This document shows, one piece after another, positions 1 through 5,784 of a stretch of DNA of 41,900 bases (within the stretch, counting starts at the first letter, position 1; each line of letters begins with the position of its first letter). The notes beneath the pieces are model-generated. The model was not told the DNA's origin, searched no databases, and saw only the letters and a list, made by a program, of their open reading frames with translations. A program made the translations under genes and the position numbers. Source of the stretch: an uncultured Prevotella sp. Its GTDB lineage: Bacteria > Bacteroidota > Bacteroidia > Bacteroidales > Bacteroidaceae. The stretch is taken from NCBI GenBank assembly GCA_900557255.1, contig USSA01000003.1, positions 1-41,900 of the forward strand, read 5' to 3'.

Positions 1-55
1 TAATGATTACCATAATACCGCAGTAATGGTCGGTATGGCAGAAGATGCAGAGTTT
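1..55. repeat. Terminal direct repeat, left copy (circle junction)
   Basis: These 55 bases are identical to 41846-41900. Joining the ends at this overlap continues one open reading frame without a break, so the repeat is one locus read twice. The molecule is circular with 41845 unique bases. A 55-base overlap is a common assembler k-mer length and is much shorter than the terminal repeats of T7-like phages. Confidence 0.95.
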
Positions 56-133
56 TATTACAGCATCGCAAGAGATTTTATCCAGGACGAGGACGGAAAG
101 AAATATAAAGTCGCAAAATATTTCATGTCTTGA
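1..133 (+). CDS. Conserved phage late protein, C-terminal part of gene starting at 41541
   Basis: This is the 3' end of the gene that begins at 41541. The frame enters at base 2 (AAT GAT TAC) and stops at TGA 131-133. Joined across the junction the protein is 145 aa. The part here ends in a charged tail and KYFMS. It is the last gene of the late operon; the next features are a promoter-like element and a terminator. Function not recognised. Confidence 0.9.
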   Translation, partial: NDYHNTAVMVGMAEDAEFYYSIARDFIQDEDGKKYKVAKYFMS

Positions 134-146
134 AAATTTTGTCTTT

Positions 147-171
147 CGGATTTTTAGAAATCATATATAAT
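147..171 (+). promoter_or_regulatory. Phage-specific promoter, second copy (activator-type)
   Basis: CGGATTTTTAGAAAT (147-161) is followed after exactly 4 bp by TATAAT (166-171). The same 15-mer with the same spacing occurs at 18933-18957 upstream of the late genes. There is no TTGACA-like -35 at 17 bp, so the conserved block occupies the place where an activator would act. Transcription would start near 178 and meet the terminator at 269-300. Assigning it to the ArpU-like protein (16228-16656) is inference. Confidence 0.6.
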
Positions 172-177
172 ATAATT

Positions 178-300
178 GTAAATGTTCTAAAATACTTTCT
201 TAAATTAGTTTTTCAAATCGTTCTTGTAAAGATTGTCTTTTTAATTCTCACAGATTATTTTTACAGCAAAAAACAGCCCTCTTCCGGGGCTGTTTTTGTT
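178..300 (+). ncRNA. Candidate late small RNA of about 120 nt
   Basis: The unit lies between the promoter-like element at 147-171 and the terminator at 269-300. It holds no reading frame of useful length and is very U-rich. No known RNA family is recognised. It could be a stand-alone RNA, or only the tail of late-operon mRNA with an incidental promoter. Confidence 0.3.
269..300 (+). terminator. Intrinsic terminator of the late operon
   Basis: The stem AAAAACAGCCC/GGGCTGTTTTT has a 7-nt loop and is followed by GTTTTT. It lies 136 bp after the stop codon of the last late gene (133). It probably ends both late-operon transcripts and any RNA from the promoter at 147-171. Confidence 0.85.
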
Positions 301-339
301 TTTGAATAAATATTCTTTTTGAGATTTTAGTACCGTAAA

Positions 340-377
340 GTGTGACACAGCAAAAAGTGTCACACCTAGTGTCACAC
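340..377. repeat. Left attP arm repeats (GTGTCACAC), candidate integrase arm sites
   Basis: GTGTCACAC occurs at 357-365 and 369-377, 12 bp apart, and inverted as GTGTGACAC at 340-348. Another pair with the same 12-bp spacing lies at 570-578 and 582-590, on the other side of the tRNA-derived core. Paired repeats on both sides of a core are typical of arm-type binding sites for the integrase N-terminal domain. Binding is inferred. Confidence 0.65.
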
Positions 378-440
378 CAAATACCACTTTTTGACCCCAT
401 TTTTGCTGTTTTTTTGACAGTTAATTACATATTTTAGAGC

Positions 441-476
441 AAGAAAAAACCTTGGAATCGTTGAAATTCCAAGGTT
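441..476 (-). terminator. Leftward terminator downstream of the tRNA fragment
   Basis: A perfect 11-bp stem (448-458 with 466-476) has a 7-nt loop and is followed on the minus strand by TTTTTTCTT. It lies just beyond the CCA end of the tRNA-Arg fragment. It ends integrase transcription in the circle, and after integration it would serve as the terminator of the rebuilt host tRNA gene. Confidence 0.85.
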
Positions 477-483
477 TATAAGT

Positions 484-535
484 TGGTGCGCCATGGGGGA
501 CTCGAACCCTCAACCTTCGCATTCGTAGTGCGAAG
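484..535 (-). other. attP core: 3' half of tRNA-Arg(ACG)
   Basis: On the minus strand this reads as the anticodon stem-loop (stem TCGCA/TGCGA, loop CTACGAA with U33 and anticodon ACG), a 5-nt variable loop, a T-arm (loop TTCGAGT), the acceptor strand ATGGCGC, discriminator A and CCA. The D-arm and 5' acceptor strand are missing, so it is not a working tRNA. It ends 8 bp from the integrase stop codon. Phages that integrate into tRNA genes carry exactly such a 3' segment to restore the target. One A-C mismatch is seen in the T-stem. Confidence 0.88.
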
Positions 536-543
536 AAAAATGG

Positions 544-1626
544 CTATTTTTCAATGGTTACAGCTGTTAGTGTCACACCTTGTGTCACACCCTGTGAAAT
601 TAATTTTGCCGCTTCGGTCACGTCTGAATTGTCAACATGTGTATATATATTCGCAGTTATGCGTATATCTGCATGCCCCATAAGATACTTTGCTATGCGT
701 ATATCCACCTTTTTTCTGCATAAATTGGTACAATATGTATGCCGGAGACAATATGGCACAAAATCATCAGCTAAAGGATAAGGCGGTATTAATTGGTTTC
801 TGTAAGTACGGCATCCCATTTGAATGTTCATCTCTCTTCGCAGTGAATTAAATGCACGCTGAAAACTTTTCTCATCATGCTTATTTCCGTTCTGATTCGG
901 TGCAATATAAGTAAGAGATGGATTGGCTTGTATGAGAGAAAACAATTCATCCGGTATCGGCACATTTCTGTCTGCATTTCCTGTTTTCGTTCCTCTGACG
1001 TGCAGCACATTATATTCAAGGTTATCCTCTTTAATTTTTGCAATATCCGTTCTCATGACTTCTCGTGCTTCTGATGGTCTAAGTCCGCAGTAATACATCA
1101 AATTGAATACCATGAATCGTGGATTGCTGTTAACAGTAAGAAAACATTCTTCCTCTTCTTTTGTCATGGAGCGTCTTTCGTTCTTTGTTCCGTTCTTGCT
1201 TTTCATTAGCCCCTCTGTGGGGTCGTTTGGAATCAATTTATTTTCTTTTGCCGTTCTGAAAATAAAGCGTAATGCTTGATACACTTGGTTGATTTGATAT
1301 TGCGAATTGCCCTCTTGATAAGCAAGAACTGATTGACAATCTATAGGCTTGATTGATTTAAGGGGTCTATTTCCGATATGACGGAGAATACAGTAATTAA
1401 TACGTGATACATACTTTTTTCTTGTTATTTCGCTTTGCCCTGTTTTGTATGTGGCAATACATTTTTCCGTCCAGTCTTTTACCATCATATTTCCGGACAC
1501 AACCACTTTTCCCTCTTCCAGGTCACGAATCTTATTTGCCATATTTATAATGGCTTCTTTTTCGGTTTTCCCCCTGACAGCGTACCGTTTACCCTCAAAG
1601 GTAAATGTTTTTCTGATGTAATCCAT
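544..1626 (-). CDS. int: Tyrosine site-specific integrase
   Basis: This 360-aa enzyme should recombine attP with a host tRNA-Arg gene. The N-terminal region (about 1-50) looks like an arm-binding domain (FEGKRYAVRGKTEKEA). A SAM-like core-binding domain covers about 50-150 and the catalytic domain about 155-335. Visible active-site residues are R183 (GLRPSEAR), K214, R295 (CLRHTYCT), H318 (LMGHAD) and nucleophile Y328 (NIYTHV). The first His of the usual HxLRH box is Tyr here (Y292). An AAGGAG site lies 7 bp before the ATG. The gene ends 8 bp from the attP core and is the last of a leftward lysogeny operon. Confidence 0.97.
   Translation of the reverse strand: MDYIRKTFTFEGKRYAVRGKTEKEAIINMANKIRDLEEGKVVVSGNMMVKDWTEKCIATYKTGQSEITRKKYVSRINYCILRHIGNRPLKSIKPIDCQSVLAYQEGNSQYQINQVYQALRFIFRTAKENKLIPNDPTEGLMKSKNGTKNERRSMTKEEEECFLTVNSNPRFMVFNLMYYCGLRPSEAREVMRTDIAKIKEDNLEYNVLHVRGTKTGNADRNVPIPDELFSLIQANPSLTYIAPNQNGNKHDEKSFQRAFNSLRREMNIQMGCRTYRNQLIPPYPLADDFVPYCLRHTYCTNLCRKKVDIRIAKYLMGHADIRITANIYTHVDNSDVTEAAKLISQGVTQGVTLTAVTIEK
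570..590. repeat. Right attP arm repeats inside the integrase gene
   Basis: GTGTCACAC occurs at 570-578 and 582-590. These bases also encode the GVTQGVTL segment near the integrase C-terminus. The 12-bp spacing matches the pair at 357-377. The sites probably act as right-arm integrase sites while staying in frame within the coding sequence. Confidence 0.6.
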
Positions 1627-1664
1627 GATTTACTCCTTAATTACCTCGAATTCGGTGCAATTAA

Positions 1665-1686
1665 AGCCCGACATTACTGCCGGGCT
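1665..1686 (-). terminator. Possible weak leftward terminator before int
   Basis: AGCCCG and CGGGCT form a hairpin with a 10-nt loop, followed on the minus strand by TTTAATT. It lies between the secreted-protein gene and the integrase gene and may reduce integrase expression in the lysogen. The T-tract is poor. Confidence 0.4.
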
Positions 1687-1690
1687 AATT

Positions 1691-2203
1691 TTACCAACAT
1701 CTTGAACATGCTGTATATCCTTGAGCAATAGCATTTTTCTTACTAATGGAGTAGCAACTATTCCATAGATATTGACAACCATACCTGTGATATTTAGAAC
1801 CTGTTTCTGTTATATATACTGTTGTAGATACCTCTGCTTTTGGTTTTGGTATTTTAGAAGAACGCCATTTGCTCAATTTGCTTGCTTTGTAATTGGATGC
1901 AACGGCTTTTAATTTGTAGTAGTATCTGACACCCTTTTTGACGTTATAGTCAAAAAAGTATTCGTCTGATGTAGAAGTATAATAATTAAAGTCTCCATCC
2001 TTTGACGTTGAGCGATATATTTTGTATGTCTTTGCATGGCGAACACCATGCCACATAACAATCACACTGCTTGAATCATGCCAAATATCATCAATAACGG
2101 GTCTTTTTAGCCTTTCTTGTGCAGGAAGAAAGGCATATGCAGGCACAAATGATGTAGTAGCAATAACAATGGAAAGAACAAGTGATACAATTTTCTTTTT
2201 CAT
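1691..2203 (-). CDS. Secreted FN3-like protein with C-terminal Cys motif
   Basis: This 170-aa protein starts with a clear Sec signal peptide (KKK, hydrophobic core, AYA about residue 25). A single fibronectin-III-like domain follows (about 33-120; WHG, YKIYRSTS, YYYKLKAV). The last 40 residues have the pattern GSKYH-x3-C ... GYTACSRCW, a small probably metal-binding Cys/His module found at the ends of Clostridia surface proteins. It lies between the repressor/peptidase pair and int, so it can be expressed in the lysogen. That suggests lysogenic conversion at the host surface. The start has an AGGAG site. Function unknown. Confidence 0.8.
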   Translation of the reverse strand: MKKKIVSLVLSIVIATTSFVPAYAFLPAQERLKRPVIDDIWHDSSSVIVMWHGVRHAKTYKIYRSTSKDGDFNYYTSTSDEYFFDYNVKKGVRYYYKLKAVASNYKASKLSKWRSSKIPKPKAEVSTTVYITETGSKYHRYGCQYLWNSCYSISKKNAIAQGYTACSRCW

Positions 2204-2212
2204 TTCATTCTC

Positions 2213-2455
2213 CTATTCATCGAACATCGCATGAGTGCGACGTTCTATTTCTCCGACCGATAACCCATTGTGGAAGTCGTTGTTCGTGATGTGTGCAACT
2301 TCGTGCCTAAAAGTACGAATTTGTGCTTCTTCTGATAGATTCGAATTAATAATAATGGTGTAGAAATCTTCTCCATTATCAAACTTGCAGAAAACAGCAC
2401 CCCTAAAATCACACTCTAACGATTTGAAAACGACTTTCACGTTTTCTTCTTTCAT
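2213..2455 (-). CDS. ImmA/IrrE-type metallopeptidase, short
   Basis: This 80-aa protein carries the zinc-peptidase motif HEVAH (H51, E52, H55) with a downstream EIERR helix that may supply the third ligand. ImmA-type proteases cleave the phage repressor during the SOS response and so trigger induction. The gene is directly downstream of the repressor (6-bp gap), the usual pairing. At 80 aa it is shorter than typical ImmA proteins (over 120 aa), lacking most of the N-terminal half and any C-terminal extension. Confidence 0.8.
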   Translation of the reverse strand: MKEENVKVVFKSLECDFRGAVFCKFDNGEDFYTIIINSNLSEEAQIRTFRHEVAHITNNDFHNGLSVGEIERRTHAMFDE

Positions 2456-2461
2456 TAAGCA

Positions 2462-2803
2462 TCACTCCTTTTTTAATACATAATATAGAGATTCGATACG
2501 ATCTTTAGGCATATCCTTAACAATATCAAATAACGCTTTCAGTTCTTTGTGATGTAATATTTCTTCTGCAATCTGATTTGCTTCTCTGTCAGCATAATAT
2601 CCGCTGTCCGGTTCTTCGCCAGTAAGGATATAGTCGGTAGATACACCAAAGTATTCAGAAAGTTTTAACAGACTTTCTGCAGATGGTGTTCTTGTTTTCC
2701 ATTTGTTAGCATTCTTTTCTCCGATTCCTACTGCTATCTCCATGTCTTTAATAGTGACACCTTTTTTCTTGCACAATTCCTTGATTCTTTCGTAAATATT
2801 CAT
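2462..2803 (-). CDS. XRE-family phage repressor (CI-like)
   Basis: This 113-aa protein has an N-terminal helix-turn-helix (about 5-62: LCKKKGVTIKDMEIAVGIG, then SAESLLKLSEYFGVSTDYIL). A short helical C-terminal region (about 75-113) probably mediates dimerisation. It lacks the S24 autocleavage domain, which fits control by the adjacent ImmA-type protease. It is the first gene of the leftward operon, with AAGGAAGG before the ATG. It should bind the TTCGTA half-sites in 2837-2991 and choose between the two opposing promoters. Confidence 0.9.
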   Translation of the reverse strand: MNIYERIKELCKKKGVTIKDMEIAVGIGEKNANKWKTRTPSAESLLKLSEYFGVSTDYILTGEEPDSGYYADREANQIAEEILHHKELKALFDIVKDMPKDRIESLYYVLKKE

Positions 2804-2850
2804 GGCAAAACCTTCCTTTAAAAAAGTAGTACAGAATTACGAAAAACATA

Positions 2851-2879
2851 TTGACGTTCGTACAAATGTATGGTAATAT
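2851..2879 (+). promoter_or_regulatory. Rightward early promoter
   Basis: TTGACG (2851-2856), a 17-bp spacer and TATAAT-like TAATAT (2874-2879) form a good vegetative promoter. Start is expected near 2886. The half-site TTCGTAC abuts the -35, so repressor binding would block it. It should drive the rightward early operon beginning at 3022. Confidence 0.75.
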
Positions 2880-2949
2880 AAAAACATAGTTAGTAATAAT
2901 GTACGAATGAATGTTATTCCGTTTTCTATTATCTTGTGTGGTTACTTGA

Positions 2950-2978
2950 ATAATAGAACAAATTACGTCAGATGTCAA
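2950..2978 (-). promoter_or_regulatory. Leftward repressor promoter, facing the early promoter
   Basis: On the minus strand TTGACA (2973-2978), a 17-bp spacer and TATTAT (2950-2955) make a strong promoter reading to the repressor. Start is expected near 2943, so its transcript overlaps that of the rightward promoter by about 58 nt. Both promoters share the upstream context TTACGAA, A-tract, ATATTGAC. Confidence 0.75.
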
Positions 2979-3021
2979 TATTTTTTCGTAACTTCTTACT
3001 ACAAATAATGCAGAGGTGGAG

Positions 3022-3180
3022 ATGGAAAAGAAAACAAAAGAAGAATGGCTTTCATATAAAGAGCGGAAAGCTAAAAAGAAAGCCATTCAGAAAAAAATCT
3101 TGCAGATCATGAAGCCGATAACGGCGGCAATGTGGATTTTCATAGGAATAGTTGCACTATTGCGATTAGTCCACCGATAA
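3022..3180 (+). CDS. Small membrane protein, 52 aa
   Basis: This is the first gene of the rightward operon. The ATG follows GAGGTGGAG. The N-terminal two thirds are very basic (KERKAKKKAIQKK), and a hydrophobic segment (about 35-48: AAMWIFIGIVALL) closes the protein. It is probably a single-pass membrane peptide with a cytoplasmic basic N-terminus. Function unknown. Confidence 0.6.
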   Translation: MEKKTKEEWLSYKERKAKKKAIQKKILQIMKPITAAMWIFIGIVALLRLVHR

Positions 3181-3200
3181 GAAAGGAGAACAATAACACC

Positions 3201-3350
3201 ATGAAAAGCATGTTGAAAACAGCGCAAGAAGAACAAGAAGCTGCTCAAAAAGCATTTGAACGGCGAAGAGCGATAATCAGATATACGCTTTCGCTGTCAA
3301 GCCTTGCGGTATCGGTAACAGCGCTGATTATAGCACTACGCTTACAATAA
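3201..3350 (+). CDS. Small membrane protein, 49 aa
   Basis: The ATG at 3201 has AAAGGAG upstream. A charged helix (EEQEAAQKAFERRR) precedes one transmembrane helix (about 28-46: LSLSSLAVSVTALIIAL). Together with the preceding 52-aa gene it forms a pair of tiny membrane proteins immediately after the immunity region, a position often used for superinfection-exclusion or host-takeover genes. That role is a guess. Confidence 0.6.
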   Translation: MKSMLKTAQEEQEAAQKAFERRRAIIRYTLSLSSLAVSVTALIIALRLQ

Positions 3351-3431
3351 GCGAAATTATGGAAACTATGATAGCAATAACCGATTACCACCTCAAAAGC
3401 ATTATAGCAAAAAATTACGAAAGGAGAGAAT

Positions 3432-3629
3432 ATGATTTACAAAAACATAGAATTTTACGCAAAAAAGCGTGGAATGTCTATAAGAGAAATCGAAAGACGT
3501 GCCGGTTTGGCTAGGGGTCATATAGAAAAATGGAAACGAACATTTAACCCGAGTCTTACAAGCCTGCAAAAAGTAGCGGATGTGCTTGGTGTAACAGTCA
3601 ACACGCTGCTCAAAGAAAGAAAGGACTAA
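3432..3629 (+). CDS. Cro-like XRE regulator
   Basis: This 65-aa protein is almost entirely one helix-turn-helix domain (KKRGMSIREIERRAGLARGHIEKW, then SLTSLQKVADVLGVTVNTLL). It has a strong AAGGAGAG site. It is encoded in the early operon opposite the repressor, the usual place for Cro. The sequence TTACGAA also occurs just before its ribosome site (3414-3422), hinting at shared operator recognition. Confidence 0.85.
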   Translation: MIYKNIEFYAKKRGMSIREIERRAGLARGHIEKWKRTFNPSLTSLQKVADVLGVTVNTLLKERKD

Positions 3630-3634
3630 AAAAG

Positions 3635-3838
3635 ATGAACAGACAAGAACTGATTAAGGAGTTTAAAACATTGAACGGTTCATTGTTTATCACAAGAAAT
3701 GAGCTTGCAAAAGCAATGAACTACAACGATCCACATTGTGTTGACAGGTTCTTATACGGACTTGAAAGAGTGGGAAAGAAATATTTCATTCCAGATGTTG
3801 TATCGGCATTAAAAAGAGAAAGTAGGGTGGCACAATGA
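3635..3838 (+). CDS. Winged-helix DNA-binding protein, excisionase-like
   Basis: This 67-aa protein has a compact DNA-binding look (FITRNELAKAMNYNDPHCVDRFLYGLERVGKKYFIPDV). A helix-turn-helix is followed by a YFIPDV wing, as in small Xis/MerR-like proteins. Size, charge and position in the early operon suit an excisionase working with the integrase. A plain regulator is equally possible. Confidence 0.6.
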   Translation: MNRQELIKEFKTLNGSLFITRNELAKAMNYNDPHCVDRFLYGLERVGKKYFIPDVVSALKRESRVAQ

Positions 3839-4089
3839 CAGATATTAAAGACAGATTGGTAAGTCTTGCAAAAGAATACCAAGAGATTCACGAAAAAACA
3901 AGTCTTTGTGGAGTTGACCAAGACCGTGTGCATCTTCTGAAAAGGTCTTTTGATGAACTCTTCCCGGAAGAAGATGCCCAATATTACGTTGATGACAAAG
4001 ACGATTACTTTGTGAAATACACAGAATATGATGGAGTAAAGTTTATCTGCGTACTGACACGGGAGGAATACGAGAATGAAAAAGTATAG
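3835..4089 (+). CDS. Hypothetical protein, 84 aa
   Basis: The start overlaps the previous stop by ATGA, so translation is coupled. The protein is acidic in its centre (FPEEDAQYYVDDKDDYF), has a predicted N-terminal helix and ends overlapping the next gene by 14 bp. No motif or family is recognised. Confidence 0.65.
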   Translation: MTDIKDRLVSLAKEYQEIHEKTSLCGVDQDRVHLLKRSFDELFPEEDAQYYVDDKDDYFVKYTEYDGVKFICVLTREEYENEKV

Positions 4090-4624
4090 AAAAACAGGAA
4101 AAGGACTTCTCGGAGTCTTAGACAGAAGCAAAACAGGCATTATCACAATGACTGTAGCAACAACTATGCTTGCATCATTCAGCTTTGCTTCTGCGGATGC
4201 ATTAGAGGATGCCAAGATGCAAGACAAGCTTGTAACCGAAAGAACAGTGAAAGCGGTTGAATACATTCCGTATCAGCCGAAAAACGAAACAAAGTACACG
4301 CACAGTATGGATGAAATGCTGTATAAGCAGTGCAAAAAATACGGAGTAAATGATGTACTGGCAATCGCAATCGCAAGACTGGAAACAGGACATTATGCAT
4401 CAGATGCGTTTACCATTCTTCATAACTGGGGCGGAATGACAAGCGGAAATGGATATTACATTTACGAATCCGAAAAAGCCGGAGCGAAAGCATTCGTACA
4501 GATGCTGAAAAGATACTCCGATAACGGAATGACAACCCCGGAAGCAATGCAGAAGAGATATTGCCCGGATAACGAAAACTGGGCGAAGATGGTTCGCAAA
4601 CTCATGCAAGAGGTGCAAGCATGA
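4076..4624 (+). CDS. Secreted glucosaminidase/lysozyme-fold protein in the early operon
   Basis: This 182-aa protein has a basic N-terminus, a hydrophobic segment (about 20-42, GIITMTVATTMLASFSFASA) that is a signal peptide or anchor, and a C-terminal lysozyme-like domain (about 75-175). The core reads AIARLETGHYASDAF with candidate catalytic E103, followed by NWGGM and a KAFVQMLKRYSDNG helix, as in GH73/Flg-type glucosaminidases. It would act on peptidoglycan outside the membrane. It is early, far from the lysis genes, so entry, secretion or host wall remodelling are more likely than lysis. Confidence 0.75.
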   Translation: MKKYRKTGKGLLGVLDRSKTGIITMTVATTMLASFSFASADALEDAKMQDKLVTERTVKAVEYIPYQPKNETKYTHSMDEMLYKQCKKYGVNDVLAIAIARLETGHYASDAFTILHNWGGMTSGNGYYIYESEKAGAKAFVQMLKRYSDNGMTTPEAMQKRYCPDNENWAKMVRKLMQEVQA

Positions 4625-4935
4625 TGGTATGTAATGACTGCAATGCACAATTTCTTGTAGCCGCTACAAGAGCGGAAAGCGTGGGGAATCCTTGGGGAGT
4701 ACCTGCAACAAGACGTATTAATGTATGCCCGATGTGTGGTAGTGAAGAAATCGAAGAAGCCACACAATGCAGAGCCTGTAATGAGCCTTGCCCGGTCGGG
4801 GATAACCTTTGTGAGGATTGCAGAACAAGCTTTGATGTAATGCTAGAAAGCTTTATCAAGTCTGCAAGCGAAAACTACCACTTAACTTACGATGAGGTGC
4901 AAAGCGAGATCGCAGATGCACTGGAAAGGATGTGA
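4621..4935 (+). CDS. Zinc-ribbon protein, 104 aa
   Basis: The start ATGATG overlaps the previous stop. Four CxxC knuckles are visible (CNDC, CPMC, CRAC, CEDC), forming two zinc ribbons in the first 75 residues, then an acidic helical tail (YDEVQSEIADALERM). It probably binds nucleic acid or RNA polymerase. No specific family is recognised. Confidence 0.75.
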   Translation: MMVCNDCNAQFLVAATRAESVGNPWGVPATRRINVCPMCGSEEIEEATQCRACNEPCPVGDNLCEDCRTSFDVMLESFIKSASENYHLTYDEVQSEIADALERM

Positions 4936-4937
4936 AA

Positions 4938-5180
4938 ATGATTCAGATTGATATGAAGAAGTCAGAAGAGATAACCCTTAATGGCGAATATTCAACCGTT
5001 ATGGCAGAGCTGACCGCCGCCATTAGAGACATTAGAAAAAAGTATCCGGAAGATGCATCGGACGAAGATTTTGAGAAAGCCATTAAGCTTTCGAAGATGG
5101 ACAGCGAGGAACTTGTAGCAGAAGCTAGAAACATCTTAAGGGATATTATTAAAGAAATTGTAGGAGAAAAAAATGAATAA
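4938..5180 (+). CDS. Hypothetical helical protein, 80 aa
   Basis: The ATG at 4938 is preferred over GTG 4932 because AAAGGA is 8 bp upstream. The product is highly charged and mostly helical (KYPEDASDEDFEKAIKLS). It lies directly before the annealing protein and overlaps its start by 8 bp. Small acidic proteins often precede phage recombination genes; function unknown. Confidence 0.65.
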   Translation: MIQIDMKKSEEITLNGEYSTVMAELTAAIRDIRKKYPEDASDEDFEKAIKLSKMDSEELVAEARNILRDIIKEIVGEKNE

Positions 5181-5784
5181 TCTTGAACTTTATGATAAAT
5201 TCCGAAAAGTCCCTGATACGGCAAAGAAAAACATTGGCGGTGGCAGACTTAAAGGAATGACCGACATCAATCCGATGTGGCGAATCAAAACACTTACCGA
5301 AGAATTCGGAATTTGCGGTTTTGGTTGGTATTACGAGATTACCGATAAATGGATAGAAACGTCAATGGCAAAAGATGAAATCACTGCAAATGTAAAGATA
5401 AATCTTTATGTAAAACGTGACAATGAATGGAGCAAGCCGATTGTAGGCATTGGCGGTTCAATGCTTGTAGCAAACGAAAAGAACGGACTATACGTGAATG
5501 ACGAGTGTTATAAAATGGCTTTGACTGACGCCATTTCTGTTGCTTGTAAATCACTTGGAATTGGTGCAGATGTATATTGGAATAAAGACAATACAAAGTA
5601 TAATGACGGCAAAAAAAATCAGGCAGTTGCACCGAAAGAGAAAACTTTAACCTATCGGGAAAAGCTAATCATCTATGCGAAAGAAGCCGGCATCCCATTT
5701 GCAGAACTGGCGAAAGATTACGACTTGAACAGTAAGACAACGGAAGAAAGATTTAAGGAAGTATTGGAGGATTTAGAGAAGTAA
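5173..5784 (+). CDS. Single-strand annealing protein, Rad52-like (DUF1071/Sak3 type)
   Basis: This 203-aa protein begins with the stretch KNIGGGRLKGMTDINPMWRI and continues TEEFGICGFGWYYEI. This resembles the DUF1071-type annealing proteins of Firmicute phages, a branch of the Rad52 superfamily. It also shows the conserved TDAISVACKSLGIG block near 120-133. The C-terminal 50 residues are a charged linker and helix. It would anneal ssDNA ends made by the YqaJ exonuclease encoded next (TAATG overlap). The family call rests on motif memory. Confidence 0.7.
   Translation: MNNLELYDKFRKVPDTAKKNIGGGRLKGMTDINPMWRIKTLTEEFGICGFGWYYEITDKWIETSMAKDEITANVKINLYVKRDNEWSKPIVGIGGSMLVANEKNGLYVNDECYKMALTDAISVACKSLGIGADVYWNKDNTKYNDGKKNQAVAPKEKTLTYREKLIIYAKEAGIPFAELAKDYDLNSKTTEERFKEVLEDLEK

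Larger units (their letters stand above)
2837..2991. promoter_or_regulatory. Immunity operator region, four TTCGTA half-sites
   Basis: TTACGAA (2837-2843), TTCGTAC (2857-2863), GTACGAA (2901-2907) and TTCGTAA (2985-2991) are alternating orientations of one heptamer. The first two form an inverted pair flanking the -35 of the rightward promoter. The last lies just upstream of the leftward promoter's -35. The layout suggests operators for the XRE repressor and/or the Cro-like protein. Occupancy is inferred. Confidence 0.6.

Noticed and set aside
1..55. True direct terminal repeat of a T7-like virion
   Set aside because: At 55 bp it is much shorter than such repeats and interrupts a coding frame; assembly overlap of a circle explains it better.
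484..535. Functional tRNA gene
   Set aside because: Only the anticodon arm to CCA is present; the D-arm and 5' acceptor strand are missing, and int lies directly on the other side.
483..683. Rightward 66-aa reading frame over attP
   Set aside because: It covers the tRNA fragment and the end of int on the other strand, has no ribosome site and no sensible product.
3721..4266. Leftward 181-aa membrane-like frame
   Set aside because: It is antisense to three coupled rightward genes with ribosome sites and recognisable domains.
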